NCBI RefSeq assembly: GCF_003387165.1
Contig: NZ_QUMW01000011.1
Coordinates: 159,877-223,876 of the forward strand
Reading direction: 5' to 3'
Length of the DNA: 64,000 nt
Source: Jeotgalicoccus halotolerans
GTDB lineage: Bacteria > Bacillota > Bacilli > Staphylococcales > Salinicoccaceae
Shown here: positions 8,702 to 16,804 of the stretch, in pieces
Position numbering within the stretch: position 1 is the first letter of the stretch
How the letters are laid out: each line of letters opens with the position of its first letter
The notes under the pieces: model-generated
What the model saw: only the letters and a program-made list of their open reading frames with translations
The model's database searches: none
Told to the model about the DNA's origin: nothing
Position numbers and translations under genes: made by a program

Positions 8702-8732
8702 AAACCACCTAACTTATGTTAAGTGGTTTTCT
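8702..8732 (+). terminator. Terminator after the 39-residue peptide gene
   Basis: AACCAC and GTGGTT arms with inner AAC/GTT pairs around TTAT, then TTTTCTG on the plus strand. Confidence 0.75.
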
Positions 8733-8758
8733 GTATGTCTGTATAAAGGAAGATAAAT

Positions 8759-9481
8759 ATGCTCACTCAAATATCACCAAACGTTTATATTCTGCCGTTC
8801 GACAGTCACCGAGACCGTCCGAATCTCGGCTACATACACGGCGAAAAATACAGCGTACTCGTCGATGCGGGCAATTCAGAAGCACATCTCACGGCGATGC
8901 TTGTGGCCATTGAAGAAGCGGGTCTGCCCGCACCGAAAATTGCTCTGATTACCCACTGGCACTGGGATCATACTTTCGGAATGCACGCTTTTCCCGGCAC
9001 GACAATGACTCATATCAAAACTAACGAAATCCTGAACACAATCACTGAATGGGAGTGGGCGCCGAAAGCCATGGCAAAACGTCTGGAAACCGGTGAAGAA
9101 TGTGAATTCTGCGATACCCATATGCAAATCGAATACGATAATGTTAATGACATTAAAGTCGTGACAGCGGACATTGAATTCAGCGGCGATTTAACGCTGA
9201 ATTTAGGCAGGGTCACAGTCGAAGTGACACCGGTCACTAACCCGCATTCCGATGACGGTGCAATCGTCTTTATTCCGGAAGATAAAGTGCTCTTCGCCGG
9301 CGATGCCGACACGGGCGATTTTTACAAACTGGACGGCGGATATGATGCGGACAAATTTTACTCTTACATTAAAACCGTCGACAAAGTGCCTTACGAAACT
9401 TATATTCACGGGCATCTCGCTCCAATGACGCGCCTGGAAGTGTCCAAGCTCAGAAAAGAAATTGAAGAGGAAGAACTATAA
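8759..9481 (+). CDS. Metallo-beta-lactamase-fold hydrolase
   Basis: A 240-residue cytoplasmic hydrolase of the metallo-beta-lactamase superfamily. The metal motif HWHWDH is at residues 66-71, with later family signatures NPHSDDGAIVF, LFAGD and a terminal IHGH. It belongs to the small stand-alone group (glyoxalase II/YcbL-like or lactonase-like), and no substrate can be assigned. It has no operon partner: a terminator stands before it and another directly after the stop codon. ATG at 8759 has GGAAG upstream. Confidence 0.85.
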   Translation: MLTQISPNVYILPFDSHRDRPNLGYIHGEKYSVLVDAGNSEAHLTAMLVAIEEAGLPAPKIALITHWHWDHTFGMHAFPGTTMTHIKTNEILNTITEWEWAPKAMAKRLETGEECEFCDTHMQIEYDNVNDIKVVTADIEFSGDLTLNLGRVTVEVTPVTNPHSDDGAIVFIPEDKVLFAGDADTGDFYKLDGGYDADKFYSYIKTVDKVPYETYIHGHLAPMTRLEVSKLRKEIEEEEL

Positions 9482-9513
9482 AAAAAGCATCTCCAAAAGG
9501 AGAAGCTTTTTTA
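9481..9513. terminator. Bidirectional terminator between the hydrolase and ABC permease genes
   Basis: AAAAAAGCATCTCC and GGAGAAGCTTTTTT form a hairpin around AAAA, with A and T runs on both sides, so it can serve both converging genes. Confidence 0.85.
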
Positions 9514-10278
9514 AATTTCCGCTTTATTAAATACCGCTGTCGACAGCAGGAACATGAGTATTGAAACAGCTGCAGTAATTAACAGTGCCGGCAGCACATC
9601 GCTCACTATCATTTCTCCTGTCAGCAATCCCGCATTGGAAGTGATTAAATATTGAGGCAGATATTCCGCCGCGGGCGGATAAATACTCGTAATAATCATA
9701 AGTATAACTACGGAGAGCACTGTGAATAATACTCCAAGAAAACTCGTTCTGAATATCGCTGAAGAGAGCATAATGATACTGATTAGAAATATACCGTATA
9801 CCCATGTTAAACTGAAGGCTACCAGTATGTTTTCAAGCTCATCATCCCAGTAATATATTGTATACAGATATGCTGTGACAGCACCGGCCGCGTAAGCAGC
9901 TGTCCACATCAGGACTGTATATGAAAATTTCACGAGCATTACATTATGCCGCCTCAATCCTTTTGTTAAAAGGTTCACGAGGGTATTTCTCGAGAATTCA
10001 TTCGTCAGTATACTGCCCGTAATAATGACCAAAATCGGCAGTCCGAGCTGATTCATATTGCCGAAAAACTGTGTATATGCATCCAGTGCTGCCACTGGAG
10101 GAGGTTCAAACGAAATCCTTGCGTCTTCCATGACCAGTTCCATGATGTCTGGCATTAAGAGCGCCGTCAGTGGGCTGATGATTCCGATAATGATAAATAC
10201 TGTCAGAAGCACAAACAGCTTGAAGTTCCTTACAGATTCCATAATTTCCTTTTTAAAAAGGGCGGAAAGCTGATTCAT
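9511..10278 (-). CDS. ABC-2 type transporter permease (YxlG-like)
   Basis: A 255-residue integral membrane protein with about six hydrophobic segments and the ABC-2 permease layout: a long extracellular loop after the first helix and the ITGSILTNEFSRNTLVNLLT block. It overlaps the preceding ATPase gene by 4 bp, so the two form one exporter. The order regulator, PLDc_N peptide, ATPase, permease matches yxlE-yxlF-yxlG of the Bacillus SigY operon. Substrate unknown. Confidence 0.85.
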   Translation of the reverse strand: MNQLSALFKKEIMESVRNFKLFVLLTVFIIIGIISPLTALLMPDIMELVMEDARISFEPPPVAALDAYTQFFGNMNQLGLPILVIITGSILTNEFSRNTLVNLLTKGLRRHNVMLVKFSYTVLMWTAAYAAGAVTAYLYTIYYWDDELENILVAFSLTWVYGIFLISIIMLSSAIFRTSFLGVLFTVLSVVILMIITSIYPPAAEYLPQYLITSNAGLLTGEMIVSDVLPALLITAAVSILMFLLSTAVFNKAEI

Positions 10279-11150
10279 GACGTCACCTCCATATATACAT
10301 CTTCCAGCGACTTCTTCTCTCTCGCTATACGCTCAGGGTAAATCCCTTTATGCTGCAGTACTTTATATACCTTTTGAAGTGCCTGGTTTTCCGCCCGGTA
10401 GGTGGACTCTCCAAGATAAGTAAATTCCATCTCATCCTTCAGCAGCTCAAATTCTTCTAGTGAAATCTCCAGTGTAATTCCTTTATCGCCAAGACTTTCA
10501 TGCAGATTAATTTCTTCCACAACACTGCCTTTATAAAGAATACCTGCCGTATCGCATATTCTCTCCACATCGGATAAGATATGCGTCGAAAATATAACCG
10601 TCGTTTCTGCAGTAATTCGTTTTAAAATATTAAGTATTTCAATCCGTCCTTTTGGATCTAAGGCACTCGTCGGTTCATCACAAATCAATAATCTCGGCTT
10701 ATTTATCAGCGCCTGAGCAATGCCGAGGCGCTGTTTCATTCCCCGCGAGTACGTTTTAATTTTAGAAGATACTTGACTCAGACCTACCAGTTCAAGCAGT
10801 TCTCTGATTCTCGGCTTGCGTTCCTTCTTACTTATATTTGTTATTTCCGCACACAAATTTAAGTACTCTTCTGCTTTCATATAACCGTAAAATTCAGGTA
10901 CATCTGGTAAATAACCGATATAGTCATTAGTATCTGTTCTGCCAAACGTTACTTTCTTCCCGCACACTTCAATCTCACCGGAGTCAGGTTTCAAAAGACC
11001 CAGTATCATCTTCATCGTCGTCGTTTTACCTGTACCGTTGTTTCCGATAAATCCGTATATCGTATGTTCTTTAACAGTTAAATTCAAATTATCGATGACT
11101 GTTTTTCCGTTAAACGATTTACTCAGCTTGTCAATCTTCAATATATTCAT
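10275..11150 (-). CDS. ABC transporter ATP-binding protein (YxlF-like)
   Basis: A 291-residue ATPase with Walker A GNNGTGKTTT, signature YSRGMKQR, Walker B LLICDEPTSALDP and a C-terminal extension typical of ABC-2 drug/peptide exporters. Start set at the ATG at 11150, one base after the stop of the PLDc_N gene, with GGAGCG inside that gene's last codons as the ribosome site; the longer TTG-started frame overlaps the upstream gene without reason. It partners the permease that follows. Confidence 0.88.
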   Translation of the reverse strand: MNILKIDKLSKSFNGKTVIDNLNLTVKEHTIYGFIGNNGTGKTTTMKMILGLLKPDSGEIEVCGKKVTFGRTDTNDYIGYLPDVPEFYGYMKAEEYLNLCAEITNISKKERKPRIRELLELVGLSQVSSKIKTYSRGMKQRLGIAQALINKPRLLICDEPTSALDPKGRIEILNILKRITAETTVIFSTHILSDVERICDTAGILYKGSVVEEINLHESLGDKGITLEISLEEFELLKDEMEFTYLGESTYRAENQALQKVYKVLQHKGIYPERIAREKKSLEDVYMEVTS

Positions 11151-11151
11151 A

Positions 11152-11349
11152 TTATCGACGCTCCAGTACAAAATATAAAACCGGACCGAGCAGGTTCAAA
11201 AATACTGCAATTAGTATCCAGAACGGTTTATTTAAATATTTAAATTCTCTTTGCCTGATAATCATCACCAATGCTGTAATCATCAATACAGCCTGAAGCA
11301 GTATTAACGGTATGAGAAAAGGCAGCAGTTCAGTTATATCTGTGTTCAT
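11152..11349 (-). CDS. Small PLDc_N-domain membrane protein (YxlE-like), copy 1
   Basis: A 65-residue protein with two transmembrane helices and the ending LNLLGPVLYFVLERR, matching the phospholipase D-nuclease N-terminal (PLDc_N) family and Bacillus YxlE. In Bacillus YxlE helps restrain SigY, but no sigma gene is present here. It lies between the Xre-type regulator and the ABC ATPase with 1-bp gaps, so it is part of that operon. A close paralogue lies at 12598-12795. Confidence 0.85.
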   Translation of the reverse strand: MNTDITELLPFLIPLILLQAVLMITALVMIIRQREFKYLNKPFWILIAVFLNLLGPVLYFVLERR

Positions 11350-11350
11350 G

Positions 11351-12445
11351 TCAATCCTCCTCCAGGTACAACTTCAAACTATGCAGTATATTTTTAAATA
11401 CGATGTCATCTTTAAAGCCTTTAAATACTTCATTGTGTTCTACAGCAGCGATAAGCTGTTCTTTCGCTGTCGTTTTATTTACCGGAACTTCTTTGCCTAA
11501 TTCAAAATCTTCTATCCAGTCATCAATTTCCGAAAAGAACTCATCACCGTGCAGATAATAATCTTCAGACAGATTCTTCACACTGGTTAAAAACTCTTTT
11601 AAATACAACAAGCTTTTTTCTTTATTATCCGTTGTTTTCATCGCCGCTGTAAGATAAAAATTCAAAGCTGTGTTCGGGTGAAGTTCCTTTAAATCAAAGG
11701 CGTGGTCAATTGCCGTTCCTTTTCCGATTAGTGATTCGATGTCATCGTGCATGTCAAAATACATCAGCATGGTTAAGTCACCCATCATAAAAATCAAGCT
11801 CTCGTAAACTTCAATTTGAATTGCTGCTTTTGCCTTAGCCATTTCACCATTCATTAAATAAGATTGTGCCAGCACTGTTCTCACCGGCAGCTTCGGTAAT
11901 GTCGATTCTTTCAGCAATCCGATTACTTCCTGATGATTGTTTTCTTTAATCAATAATAATGCTTTAAAAAATACCATCTGCTCTTTCAAATGCAGTGAAT
12001 CTGACTTCGATAAAACCCGTTCTATCAGTATCCTGATATACGCGATAGTTTCTTCTTTATCCTGAGTGAGATTTACATGGTTAACCAGCAAACCGGTCAA
12101 TGACGTTAAAAATGGATAACAGCTGTAATAACGTTTGGCATAGTTTTTAACTTCATTTAAAACATCATCGTAATTTTCTGCACTGAATCTTCTTGACAAA
12201 TCTGTGTAAATCATTCTGATCTGCTGTTTTGTTAACTGCGGAGAGAAATCGACCAGCTCATCAATTGAGATATCGAACAGCACCGCAAGCTCTCCCAGAT
12301 AATTTACTTCAGGCAGTGCGTTTCCTCTTTCCCATTTGGATACAGCTGACTTGGAAATGTTTAAAAAATCAGCTAAGTTCTGCTGAGTATAGGCAATTCT
12401 TTTTCTATGCAGCAAAATATTTTCGCTTATATTTAATTTATTCAT
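11351..12445 (-). CDS. Xre-family helix-turn-helix regulator with long C-terminal domain
   Basis: N-terminal helix-turn-helix (about residues 8-60; NLADFLNISKSAVSKWERG), followed by about 300 residues of helical, TPR-like sequence, the form seen in sensor-type regulators of streptococci and enterococci. Start placed at the ATG at 12445, 8 nt after AGGG; an ATG or GTG two or three codons earlier cannot be excluded. First gene of a cluster with the YxlE-, YxlF- and YxlG-like genes, which it presumably controls. An inverted repeat sits 78 bp upstream. Confidence 0.82.
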   Translation of the reverse strand: MNKLNISENILLHRKRIAYTQQNLADFLNISKSAVSKWERGNALPEVNYLGELAVLFDISIDELVDFSPQLTKQQIRMIYTDLSRRFSAENYDDVLNEVKNYAKRYYSCYPFLTSLTGLLVNHVNLTQDKEETIAYIRILIERVLSKSDSLHLKEQMVFFKALLLIKENNHQEVIGLLKESTLPKLPVRTVLAQSYLMNGEMAKAKAAIQIEVYESLIFMMGDLTMLMYFDMHDDIESLIGKGTAIDHAFDLKELHPNTALNFYLTAAMKTTDNKEKSLLYLKEFLTSVKNLSEDYYLHGDEFFSEIDDWIEDFELGKEVPVNKTTAKEQLIAAVEHNEVFKGFKDDIVFKNILHSLKLYLEED

Positions 12446-12522
12446 CTTCATCACCCTGTTTCTATTGTATAGTTGTCTTTACATTTTATGTATTACTTAT
12501 GTATCCACTATTAACGTTTAAA

Positions 12523-12537
12523 TCAACCAGAGGTTGA
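12523..12537. promoter_or_regulatory. Inverted repeat upstream of the Xre regulator
   Basis: TCAACC-AGA-GGTTGA is a perfect 6+3+6 inverted repeat between the two PLDc_N gene units, upstream of the regulator start. It could be an operator of the regulator. Confidence 0.35.
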
Positions 12538-12548
12538 CTCATATTTAA

Positions 12549-12583
12549 TAAAAAAAAAGCAGAACCTGCATGGATTTCTGCTT
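12549..12583 (-). terminator. Terminator of the second PLDc_N gene
   Basis: On the minus strand AGCAGAA pairs with TTCTGCT around a spacer and is followed by eight T residues. Confidence 0.8.
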
Positions 12584-12597
12584 CCTCATTTTTATAT

Positions 12598-12795
12598 TTA
12601 TTTACGTTCCATCACAAAATACAGGACCGGGCCGACAATATTAAAAACAATGACAATAATTATCCAGGCCGCTCTGTTTAAATATTTAAAACGCCGCTGC
12701 TGAATAATCATTGTTAAGGCAGAAATCATTAAAAGCAGCTGGAGTATCATTAACGGAATTAGAAATGGCAGCAGTTCCTTAACATTTATAATCAT
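12598..12795 (-). CDS. Small PLDc_N-domain membrane protein (YxlE-like), copy 2
   Basis: A 65-residue, two-helix membrane protein nearly collinear with the one at 11152-11349 (shared LLPFLIPL, FKYLN and GPVLYFV.ER blocks). It has its own terminator and lies just upstream of the regulator unit in the same direction. No ABC partner follows directly, so it may act with the nearby transporter or regulator. Confidence 0.82.
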   Translation of the reverse strand: MIINVKELLPFLIPLMILQLLLMISALTMIIQQRRFKYLNRAAWIIIVIVFNIVGPVLYFVMERK

Positions 12796-12883
12796 GTTAA
12801 TCCCCCATTACCGTTATTTAATTATGTAAAATTGCTTATAATTATATATTACCCGCTATTAAAATTATCATACATGAAATAAC

Positions 12884-12921
12884 AAAAGACACAGAATTCC
12901 ACCGGAATTTCTGCGTCTTTT
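12884..12921. terminator. Hairpin with T runs on both strands after the acyltransferase remnant
   Basis: AAAAGACACAGAATTCC and GGAATTTCTGCGTCTTTT form a long stem; terminates the minus-strand remnant and could work in either direction. Confidence 0.75.
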
Positions 12922-12926
12922 AAAAC

Positions 12927-13178
12927 TTATTCCTTCCACTTCAATTCGACCAGCGGTCGTGTTAATGCCACCACCGGTCTGCTCGACAGCAGTATAACGA
13001 TTAAAGCCGACAGCAGCACGAACCAGAAAGTCTCATACCAGTGGTTATACCAGAGAATATCAAACTCCCTGAACGGCTGAATGATAAAACCGTGCAGCAG
13101 ATATACATATAATGCTTTCTCGCCTATTTTCGTCAGCCAGCCGAAATCGCCGGAAGGTATTAAAACAAGCGTGTTCAC
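12927..13178 (-). pseudogene. C-terminal remnant of an acyltransferase-3 family membrane protein
   Basis: About 83 residues with the last helices of an acyltransferase-3/fucose acetylase-like protein: EKALYVYLLHGFIIQP is the typical penultimate block, followed by a final transmembrane segment. Full members are over 300 residues and no N-terminal part is present upstream, where the ABC permease gene ends 60 bp away. The terminator is retained. This is a deletion remnant; the GTG that opens the frame has no convincing ribosome site. Confidence 0.7.
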
Positions 13179-13238
13179 AATTAAAAGAGCAGCCTATACT
13201 AGCCTTGAAACGTGTAATATGGAAGCAGCAGCTTTTTA

Positions 13239-13907
13239 TCAGCCGAATTTTACCGGTATATTTTTAACGACTCTGTAGGCCAGCCAGCTGTAGAGAGCAG
13301 TCAGCACGAGCAGTATTACGAAGCCAAGGTACACGGCCATATTGCCGATTGTTCCGAAATAGTTCAGCAAATCTTCATTGAAAATCAGCAGCATAATGGC
13401 CGCAATTCCGGCTAGAACAGAGAGCATGCCCGGCCAGAATCCTCTGTAAAACGCAGCTGCAATCAGAACACCCGCAGCCCAGAATAAGAGTCCGCTTAAG
13501 AAGTGGAATATCACATGTTCAAAGTCTGTTAAATGCTCAATATTTTCCGCGAACAGATAATCACCGGCGAAAGGTGTAAATGACAGTCCGAATGAGACAA
13601 TTCCGACAACCGTCGTTATAAATACTGCGGTGACCAATCCCGTAATCATCATCGACTTATAAAAAGTTTTTCTCGATATTCCCATGTTTACCGCCCATTC
13701 CATAAACATCAGCACTGATATAATTGCCAGGACGAACAGATAGGTGCGGTTAGCTGTCATGCCGAAACCGAAAAATGCTGACATTCCCTCACTCGAAAAG
13801 ATATGCGAGATAATATAGATAATCAGCAGAACACCGATATACCAGAGCGACCATACCGGAAAAATGCTCGTGAAAATTTTCGTCGTTTCTTTTAATTTAG
13901 CAGTCAT
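13239..13907 (-). CDS. ABC transporter membrane subunit of the GntR/YtrB-like operon
   Basis: A 222-residue protein with about six hydrophobic helices and no enzymatic motif. Its position 4 bp downstream of an ATPase gene and behind a YtrA-type GntR regulator identifies it as the permease of that exporter. Such operons in Bacillus and S. aureus (ytrAB) respond to cell-envelope antibiotics. Sequence alone does not give the substrate. Confidence 0.78.
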   Translation of the reverse strand: MTAKLKETTKIFTSIFPVWSLWYIGVLLIIYIISHIFSSEGMSAFFGFGMTANRTYLFVLAIISVLMFMEWAVNMGISRKTFYKSMMITGLVTAVFITTVVGIVSFGLSFTPFAGDYLFAENIEHLTDFEHVIFHFLSGLLFWAAGVLIAAAFYRGFWPGMLSVLAGIAAIMLLIFNEDLLNYFGTIGNMAVYLGFVILLVLTALYSWLAYRVVKNIPVKFG

Positions 13908-13911
13908 AGTA

Positions 13912-14790
13912 TCACGCCTCCTCTTTCTTTTTATCTGTCAGGCTGATAAACATCTCCTGCAGTTTCAATGGCGATATATCCAGATGGTCATCCTCTGCGA
14001 TTTCCATCTCTTCAGGCGTTACTTTACCCAGCACCGTATCAATCTGCAGTGCCCCCAAAAACTTCACGTTGATTACATGCTTGTTTTTGGTAAACGCTCT
14101 GACTCTTTCCGCTTTGCCTGCAACAGTGTATCCTTTCTCAAGGAGTTCATATGTCGGCTCCTGCAGCATAATCTGTCCTTCATGCATCATAATAATTTCA
14201 TCGAATAAGTGCTCCATTTCTGAAATAATGTGCGTTGAAAGAATAATAATTCGTTCCCCGCTTCCTTTTGCTTCAAGCACTTCGCTGTAAAACAATTCCC
14301 GGGTCGGTGCGTCCATACCGTTGGTGACCTCATCAAAAATTGTTACTTTAGATAATGATGCCAGACCAAGCGTTGCTGTCACTGCGGCCTGCTGTCCCTG
14401 CGATAAGGCGCTGTATGCTTTTTCTGTATCAATATCGAATTTTTCAAGCAGCCTATAGGCATATTCTTTGTCGAAATCATCGCGGAAAATAGAGCCGGAT
14501 TCAATATATTCCGTCACCTTATCGTTTTCTGTCGAAGTATCTTTCGGGTTATACAGGAAATTGATGTGCTGCATCACTTCGTCCTGCTCGTACACTTTTT
14601 TTCCACCCAGCGTAATACTGCCCGCAGTCACTTTTCTGTACGATGCAATCAGCGACAGCAGGGTCGTCTTCCCTGCACCATTCCGCCCGAGCAGGCCGTA
14701 TATTTTCCCGGGTGCGAGTTCAAAATTAATGTTGGTCAGAATAGTATCTTTTTTAATATCTAAATCTACGCCCTCTATTTTTAAGGTCAT
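13912..14790 (-). CDS. ABC transporter ATP-binding protein (YtrB-like)
   Basis: A 292-residue ATPase with Walker A GRNGAGKTTL, signature LSQGQQAA and Walker B VTIFDEVTNGMDAP. The signature and the tight link to a YtrA-type GntR regulator place it with YtrB. The start codon overlaps the regulator stop by one base (TAATG), so the genes are translationally coupled. It powers the permease that follows. Confidence 0.87.
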   Translation of the reverse strand: MTLKIEGVDLDIKKDTILTNINFELAPGKIYGLLGRNGAGKTTLLSLIASYRKVTAGSITLGGKKVYEQDEVMQHINFLYNPKDTSTENDKVTEYIESGSIFRDDFDKEYAYRLLEKFDIDTEKAYSALSQGQQAAVTATLGLASLSKVTIFDEVTNGMDAPTRELFYSEVLEAKGSGERIIILSTHIISEMEHLFDEIIMMHEGQIMLQEPTYELLEKGYTVAGKAERVRAFTKNKHVINVKFLGALQIDTVLGKVTPEEMEIAEDDHLDISPLKLQEMFISLTDKKKEEA

Positions 14791-15161
14791 TATTTTTCAC
14801 TCCTGTTCATATCGATCATTTTTTGTATATCGCTTTTGCTTAGATCCAGTTTCCCCGCTTCTTCAAGCATCGGTTTTAAATATTCTTCTACAAATCCTTC
14901 TCTTCTCTTTTCCAGCAGTTTGCCGCGTGCACCTTCTGAGACAAACATTCCTACGCCTCTTTTTTTGTATAATACGCCTTCTTCCACAAGTTCTGTTACA
15001 CCTTTTGATACAGTTATATGATTCACTTTAAAATACGTGACAATTTCATTTGTCGACGGCACTTTGTCGTGTTCAACAAGTGTTTCGTCAATAATCTGAT
15101 CGGCCAGCCAGTCCCTGATTTGCTCATAAATCGGTTTCTTCTCATTCAGCAGGTTCGACAC
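14790..15161 (-). CDS. GntR-family repressor, YtrA subfamily
   Basis: A 123-residue regulator with an N-terminal winged helix (PIYEQIRDWLADQII and the recognition block VPSTNEIVTYFKVNHITVSK) and only a short effector tail, the hallmark of the YtrA subfamily that controls ABC transporter operons. First gene of the operon with the ATPase and permease. A perfect inverted repeat 39 bp upstream is the likely autoregulatory operator. Confidence 0.88.
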   Translation of the reverse strand: MSNLLNEKKPIYEQIRDWLADQIIDETLVEHDKVPSTNEIVTYFKVNHITVSKGVTELVEEGVLYKKRGVGMFVSEGARGKLLEKRREGFVEEYLKPMLEEAGKLDLSKSDIQKMIDMNRSEK

Positions 15162-15199
15162 ACCGCAGCCTCCCTTCCACCGGATTTTTAAGTTACACG

Positions 15200-15221
15200 G
15201 TTATATATATGTGTATATAAC
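15200..15221. promoter_or_regulatory. Putative YtrA-type operator
   Basis: GTTATATA and TATATAAC form a perfect inverted repeat with a 6-bp centre, upstream of the GntR gene. YtrA-subfamily regulators bind A/T-rich inverted repeats of this kind near their own promoter. Confidence 0.6.
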
Positions 15222-15265
15222 TATATACTGTTGATGTGATTTGTAAACATTTTTCTTTAAAATTT

Positions 15266-15300
15266 TCAAAATAAAGAGCCGGACAAATTCGTCCGGCTCT
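15266..15300 (-). terminator. Terminator of the DUF423 gene
   Basis: AGAGCCGGAC/GTCCGGCTCT is a perfect 10-bp stem with an AAATTC loop; on the minus strand it is followed by TTTATTTT. Confidence 0.88.
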
Positions 15301-15310
15301 CCAAGCGGTA

Positions 15311-15676
15311 TTATAATTTTGCGATTCCAATAATTACGAGTGCCCAGCTGATGAGGAACATAACGCCTCCTATTGGCGTCACTGCACCCAGCACTGAGAT
15401 ACCTGTGAATGCGAGCACCATCAGTGACCCTGTAAAGAACACAATCCCCGCCGTCATAAACCATCCGGCTGCGGTTAGGAACTGCGCGCCTGTCACCTGG
15501 ATTAAAATTCCGATAGCGATTAACCCAAGTGCATGGTAGAACTGATATTTCACTGCGGTTTCCCATATAGTTAAATAATGCTCGCTTAATTTCCCTTCCA
15601 GCGCATGCGCGCCGAAAGCGCCGCAGGCTACCGCGATAAATGCGTTAACGGCGCCTAAGATAACAAATAATTTCAT
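15311..15676 (-). CDS. DUF423 family small membrane protein
   Basis: A 121-residue protein with four hydrophobic helices and the family hallmark GAFGAHAL near the N-terminus plus WETAVKYQFYHALGL. This is the DUF423/YwdK family, of unknown function, found next to ung and ywdI in Bacillus and staphylococci, as here. ATG at 15676 has GGAGGT upstream. Confidence 0.88.
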   Translation of the reverse strand: MKLFVILGAVNAFIAVACGAFGAHALEGKLSEHYLTIWETAVKYQFYHALGLIAIGILIQVTGAQFLTAAGWFMTAGIVFFTGSLMVLAFTGISVLGAVTPIGGVMFLISWALVIIGIAKL

Positions 15677-15784
15677 GTAGTGAATGGACCTCCCGTTTTA
15701 CTCTCTGTTTTTAATAAATATAAGATACAGCGGACTGGTGTAAAGAATCAAGCTGAAGATTATCATTAGAGGAAATGATTCCCA

Positions 15785-16027
15785 TTAAAAATCAAAAATA
15801 TCTCTGCCGTTACCATCATCATCCTCGTCCGCCGCCCGTTTGGCAACAGGGGTGCGGCGGATTGTCATATTATCTTCTAATTTCGGCTTTGGATCTGGCT
15901 GTTTATCATCTGAATCAGCCAGCAGCCCAAGCAGCTTCTGCATGGCGTAGGCATGCTTGGATACCTCGATACCCGCTTCTATAAACTCTAATTCTCTTTT
16001 TAATTCTGCTGCAATCTGCTTATTCAT
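15785..16027 (-). CDS. YwdI-like protein (DUF5327)
   Basis: An 80-residue hydrophilic protein with a helical N-terminal half and an acidic tail ([15 protein letters not shown]). The position, overlapping the end of ung by 8 bp and leading to the DUF423 gene, is that of ywdI in Bacillus and staphylococci. The inner ATG at 16027 is used because GGAGTG, inside the ung stop region, sits 6 nt before it; the longer frame would run through ung. Function unknown. Confidence 0.75.
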   Translation of the reverse strand: MNKQIAAELKRELEFIEAGIEVSKHAYAMQKLLGLLADSDDKQPDPKPKLEDNMTIRRTPVAKRAADEDDDGNGRDIFDF

Positions 16028-16685
16028 TCTTTTCACTCCAGTCAATCGGTCCGCGGCCGGCAGATTCGAGGTAAGCATTTGTCTGGCTGAACGGTTTTGA
16101 ACCGAAGAAGCCTCTGAATGCAGAGAGCGGGCTTGGATGAACTGAAGTAATTATTTTGTGTTTATCAGTGTCGATTAACTTAACTTTTTTCTGCGCCGGT
16201 TTTCCCCAGAGTATAAAAACCACATGCTCAAGCTCTTCTGAGATCGTGCGGATAATATCGTCCGTGAACTGTTCCCAGCCGAGTCCGCGGTGAGAGTTTG
16301 CATCTCCCGCATCTACTGTCAGCACAGTGTTTAACAAGAGGACGCCTTCTTCGGCCCAGTCCGATAAATTACCTGTTGTCCTGACGATACCGAGGTCGCT
16401 CTCGAGCTCCTTATATATATTTCTGAGTGAAGGCGGAATTTTAACGCCTTCGTTCACTGAAAATGCAAGACCGTGCGACTGGCCTTTCCCGTGATATGGA
16501 TCCTGTCCCAAAATTACAACTTTAATACTTTTAAATGGTGTTAGTTCAAAGGCGGTGTACACCTGTTCTTCCGGCGGATAAACTTCGCCCTTTCTGTAGC
16601 GTTCATTTAATGTCTGTCTCATCGTTGTGAAATCGTGATTATTCGTAATGCTGCGAAAAATTTCTTCCCAGCTTAAATCTGCCAT
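16020..16685 (-). CDS. ung: Uracil-DNA glycosylase, family 1
   Basis: Removes uracil from DNA to begin base-excision repair. The 221-residue protein has the water-activating motif GQDPYHG (catalytic Asp) and the leucine-loop motif [10 protein letters not shown], both intact. It heads the ung-ywdI unit. Confidence 0.97.
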   Translation of the reverse strand: MADLSWEEIFRSITNNHDFTTMRQTLNERYRKGEVYPPEEQVYTAFELTPFKSIKVVILGQDPYHGKGQSHGLAFSVNEGVKIPPSLRNIYKELESDLGIVRTTGNLSDWAEEGVLLLNTVLTVDAGDANSHRGLGWEQFTDDIIRTISEELEHVVFILWGKPAQKKVKLIDTDKHKIITSVHPSPLSAFRGFFGSKPFSQTNAYLESAGRGPIDWSEKNE

Positions 16686-16804
16686 TTTTAACGCACCTCC
16701 ATACTAAAACTTTATTATATCATCGTTGTAAGCAATGCTCTAGAATTACACCGCTAATTATAGTAAAATGACAATATCTATCAGTACAATTAGGGGGAAA
16801 TAAA

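Noticed and set aside
15201..15566. 121-codon minus-strand frame
   Set aside because: It lies in another frame of the DUF423 gene and runs through that gene's terminator.
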